DNA from: Nocardiopsis gilva YIM 90087
GTDB lineage: Bacteria; Actinomycetota; Actinomycetes; Streptosporangiales; Streptosporangiaceae
NCBI RefSeq assembly: GCF_002263495.1
Contig: NZ_CP022753.1
Coordinates: 5,696,312-5,760,311 of the forward strand
Length of the DNA: 64,000 bases
Reading direction: 5' to 3'
The position numbers were made by a program, and so were the translations under genes. The notes under the pieces were generated by a model. It was given only the letters and a program-made list of their open reading frames with translations. It ran no database searches and was not told where the DNA came from. The stretch's first letter is position 1; every line of letters begins with the position of its first letter. Of this stretch, positions 62,625-64,000 are shown piece by piece.

Positions 62625-64000
62625 ATGAACAACGGACCTGCTGAGGAGCCCGCGCAGACCCCGCGACCGCCGCAGCCGGGCCAGCCCCCGCGCAGCGGAC
62701 CCGGCGGTGCCATGGGACCGCAGGAGCCCCTTCCGCCCTCCCCCGGATCACCCCAGCACGCCGGACCGCCCGCCTCGCAGCCGCGACACGCGGGTCCCCG
62801 ACCGGGACCGGGCGCTCCCCAGGGAGCACCGGCGCCGGGCGCCCCCGGTCCGCAGCAGCCCCAACCGCACCCCGGACCTCAGCAGCCGCTCCCCCCGGCG
62901 CCCCCGCCCAACGGAGGCCGTCCGGGAGCGCAGCGCCCCGTGAACGGTCAGCCCCCGATGGGCGGCGCCACCGGCGGACAGCAGGCCCCCATGCCCGGCC
63001 CCCAGCAGCCGCCCGCGCCGGGCGTTCGCCCCGGCCCCCACCCGCCGACCGGCGGTCAGCCTCCGATGCAGCCGCCTCCCGGTTCGCCCCAGCAACCGCA
63101 GACCGGAGCACGGCCGCCGCAGCACCAGCCGGGACCGCAACAGCCCCCACAGCCACAACCGCACCGGGGCGCCCCGCAGGGCGCACCCGCGCCCCCGCCC
63201 GGACCTCCCCAGGCACAGCGCCCCGCGCTTCCACCCGCGGCCGAAGGTGCACCGCAGCGGCCCGGCCCGGCCGGGCCACCGCCCGCCCAAGGCGGCCCCA
63301 GCCCGCAACAACCACAGCAGCCGCAGCAGCCGCAGCAGCAACACCCTGGCCCGCAGGCGCCGCACGGCCTACCCTCGGGGCCGCCACAGCCGCCGCCTAC
63401 CGGCGCGCCGACGGGTGGCCAACCCGGCATGGGCCGGCCGACCGGCGGCCAGCAGCCCCCGATGGGTGGCCCCACCATGGGCACCCCCACCGGTGGACAG
63501 CAGCCCATGGGCGGGCCCCAGCAGGTCCCGGGTGGCGGCGGTCCGCAGCGGCACGCCGCCGAACCGCAGCCCCAGCAGCCGCCCGCGAACAGCGGGCCGC
63601 ACCAACCGCTGCAGGGACGTGTCCTGCAACCCGGCGCGCCCGCACCAGACGCGGACGCCGTCTCCGTTCCGGCGGAGGACCCCGTCTTCCCCCAGGACGC
63701 CGGTGCGGCCACGCAGAACATGAACGCCGTCGTCGACGACAACGCGACCCAGGCCATCCCGCCGGTCGACGACGACTTCGGCGGCCTGCCCATGTTCCGG
63801 GACGAGACCCGCAAGGGCGGCGCCACCTACGAGCGCACCGCTGAGATCGACCTGTCCGGCATGGACGTCGACGGCGACACCCCCAGCCGCGAGCGGGGCC
63901 GGCGCCGCGGCGGCACCAACGGCCGAAACAAGCAGGGCATCCTGCTGGGCGCGGGGTTCGTCGCTCTGCTCCTGATCGGCGGCGGGGGCGCGTTCCTCAT
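62625..64000 (+). CDS. Pro/Gln/Gly-rich membrane-anchored protein (runs off right edge)
   Basis: The frame starts at ATG 62625 (MNNGPAEEPAQTPRPPQPG) and stays open to the window end, giving at least 458 aa. Residues 1-330 are low-complexity Pro, Gln, Gly and Ala with repeated TGGQQPPMGG-type units. About 340-430 is acidic (AVVDDNATQAIPPVDDDFGG, RTAEIDLSGMDVDGDTP), followed by a basic stretch (RERGRRRGGTNGRNKQ) and a transmembrane helix beginning GILLGAGFVALLLIGGGG at the edge. The basic-then-hydrophobic order suggests a long cytoplasmic N terminus. No Shine-Dalgarno is evident. I do not recognise a family. Confidence 0.7.
   Translation, partial: MNNGPAEEPAQTPRPPQPGQPPRSGPGGAMGPQEPLPPSPGSPQHAGPPASQPRHAGPRPGPGAPQGAPAPGAPGPQQPQPHPGPQQPLPPAPPPNGGRPGAQRPVNGQPPMGGATGGQQAPMPGPQQPPAPGVRPGPHPPTGGQPPMQPPPGSPQQPQTGARPPQHQPGPQQPPQPQPHRGAPQGAPAPPPGPPQAQRPALPPAAEGAPQRPGPAGPPPAQGGPSPQQPQQPQQPQQQHPGPQAPHGLPSGPPQPPPTGAPTGGQPGMGRPTGGQQPPMGGPTMGTPTGGQQPMGGPQQVPGGGGPQRHAAEPQPQQPPANSGPHQPLQGRVLQPGAPAPDADAVSVPAEDPVFPQDAGAATQNMNAVVDDNATQAIPPVDDDFGGLPMFRDETRKGGATYERTAEIDLSGMDVDGDTPSRERGRRRGGTNGRNKQGILLGAGFVALLLIGGGGAFL

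Noticed and set aside
62188-63387. A 399-codon open frame on the - strand
   Set aside because: It overlaps antisense the Pro/Gln-rich frame starting at 62625. The + frame has coherent composition changes (disordered, acidic, basic, membrane helix), whereas the - frame is only Arg/Ala/Gly.

Overview
The window is chromosomal DNA of a high-GC Gram-positive actinobacterium. Four things point there: GC-rich codon use with many GTG starts, an rRNA operon without a tRNA in its spacer, GroEL1 with a histidine-rich tail next to a CIRCE operator, and core gene order shared with Streptomyces and relatives (rplM-rpsI-glmM / glmS-coaA / nnr / alr-tsaE-tsaB-rimI-tsaD / groES-groEL1 / ECF sigma-guaB-guaB3 / guaA / pcrA). 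A Nocardiopsaceae or Streptosporangiales-like host is my inference, not proven here.

Layout: 1-5300 is the leftward rRNA operon (23S truncated by the left edge, 371-nt spacer, 16S, leader with boxA-like motif and a TTGACT/TAAGCT promoter). 5486-14726 carries PcrA helicase, a nucleoside hydrolase, a NarL-type response regulator with a PspC-domain histidine kinase divergent from a PspC/LiaF-like membrane protein, and GMP synthase. 14916-21048 holds a methanogen-output-domain protein coupled to a SpoIIE-type phosphatase, a semialdehyde dehydrogenase, a flavin monooxygenase and GalE. 21234-25410 is a Hen1-Pnkp RNA-repair cassette in which the ligase domain of Pnkp is frameshifted. 25502-34532 has GlpD, a lytic transglycosylase, GuaB3, GuaB, an ECF sigma factor and groES-groEL1. 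34723-43404 has a THUMP-like methyltransferase, a large coiled-coil protein, a two-repeat CRISPR remnant, the t6A operon tsaE-tsaB-rimI-tsaD and alanine racemase. 43571-49735 looks accessory: a PrsW-type protease, an isoprenylcysteine-methyltransferase/DCC thiol-oxidoreductase fusion, a membrane protein with a SRPBCC-like tail, a divergent TetR regulator with a candidate palindromic operator, and a Nudix hydrolase. 49761-64000 returns to core functions (Nnr, CoaA, GlmS, GlmM, S9, L13) interleaved with a DUF4913-like protein, a YgiB/YgiC-like pair, a secreted M1 peptidase and, running off the right edge, a Pro/Gln/Gly-rich membrane-anchored protein.

How it fits together: GlmS and GlmM make glucosamine phosphates for cell wall precursors, and a DasR-like site precedes glmS. 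GuaB and GuaA are consecutive steps of GMP synthesis. TsaE/B/D make the t6A tRNA modification and RimI acetylates proteins. Regulatory DNA that can be read directly includes the CIRCE operator, several strong terminators and three candidate leaderless promoters.

The most unusual non-coding features are a dispersed family of long palindromes with conserved ends (GTTGATCTCGG...CCGAGATCAAC, three intergenic copies, one a perfect 32-bp stem) and a vestigial type I-E CRISPR unit with exactly one 32-nt spacer and no cas genes nearby.
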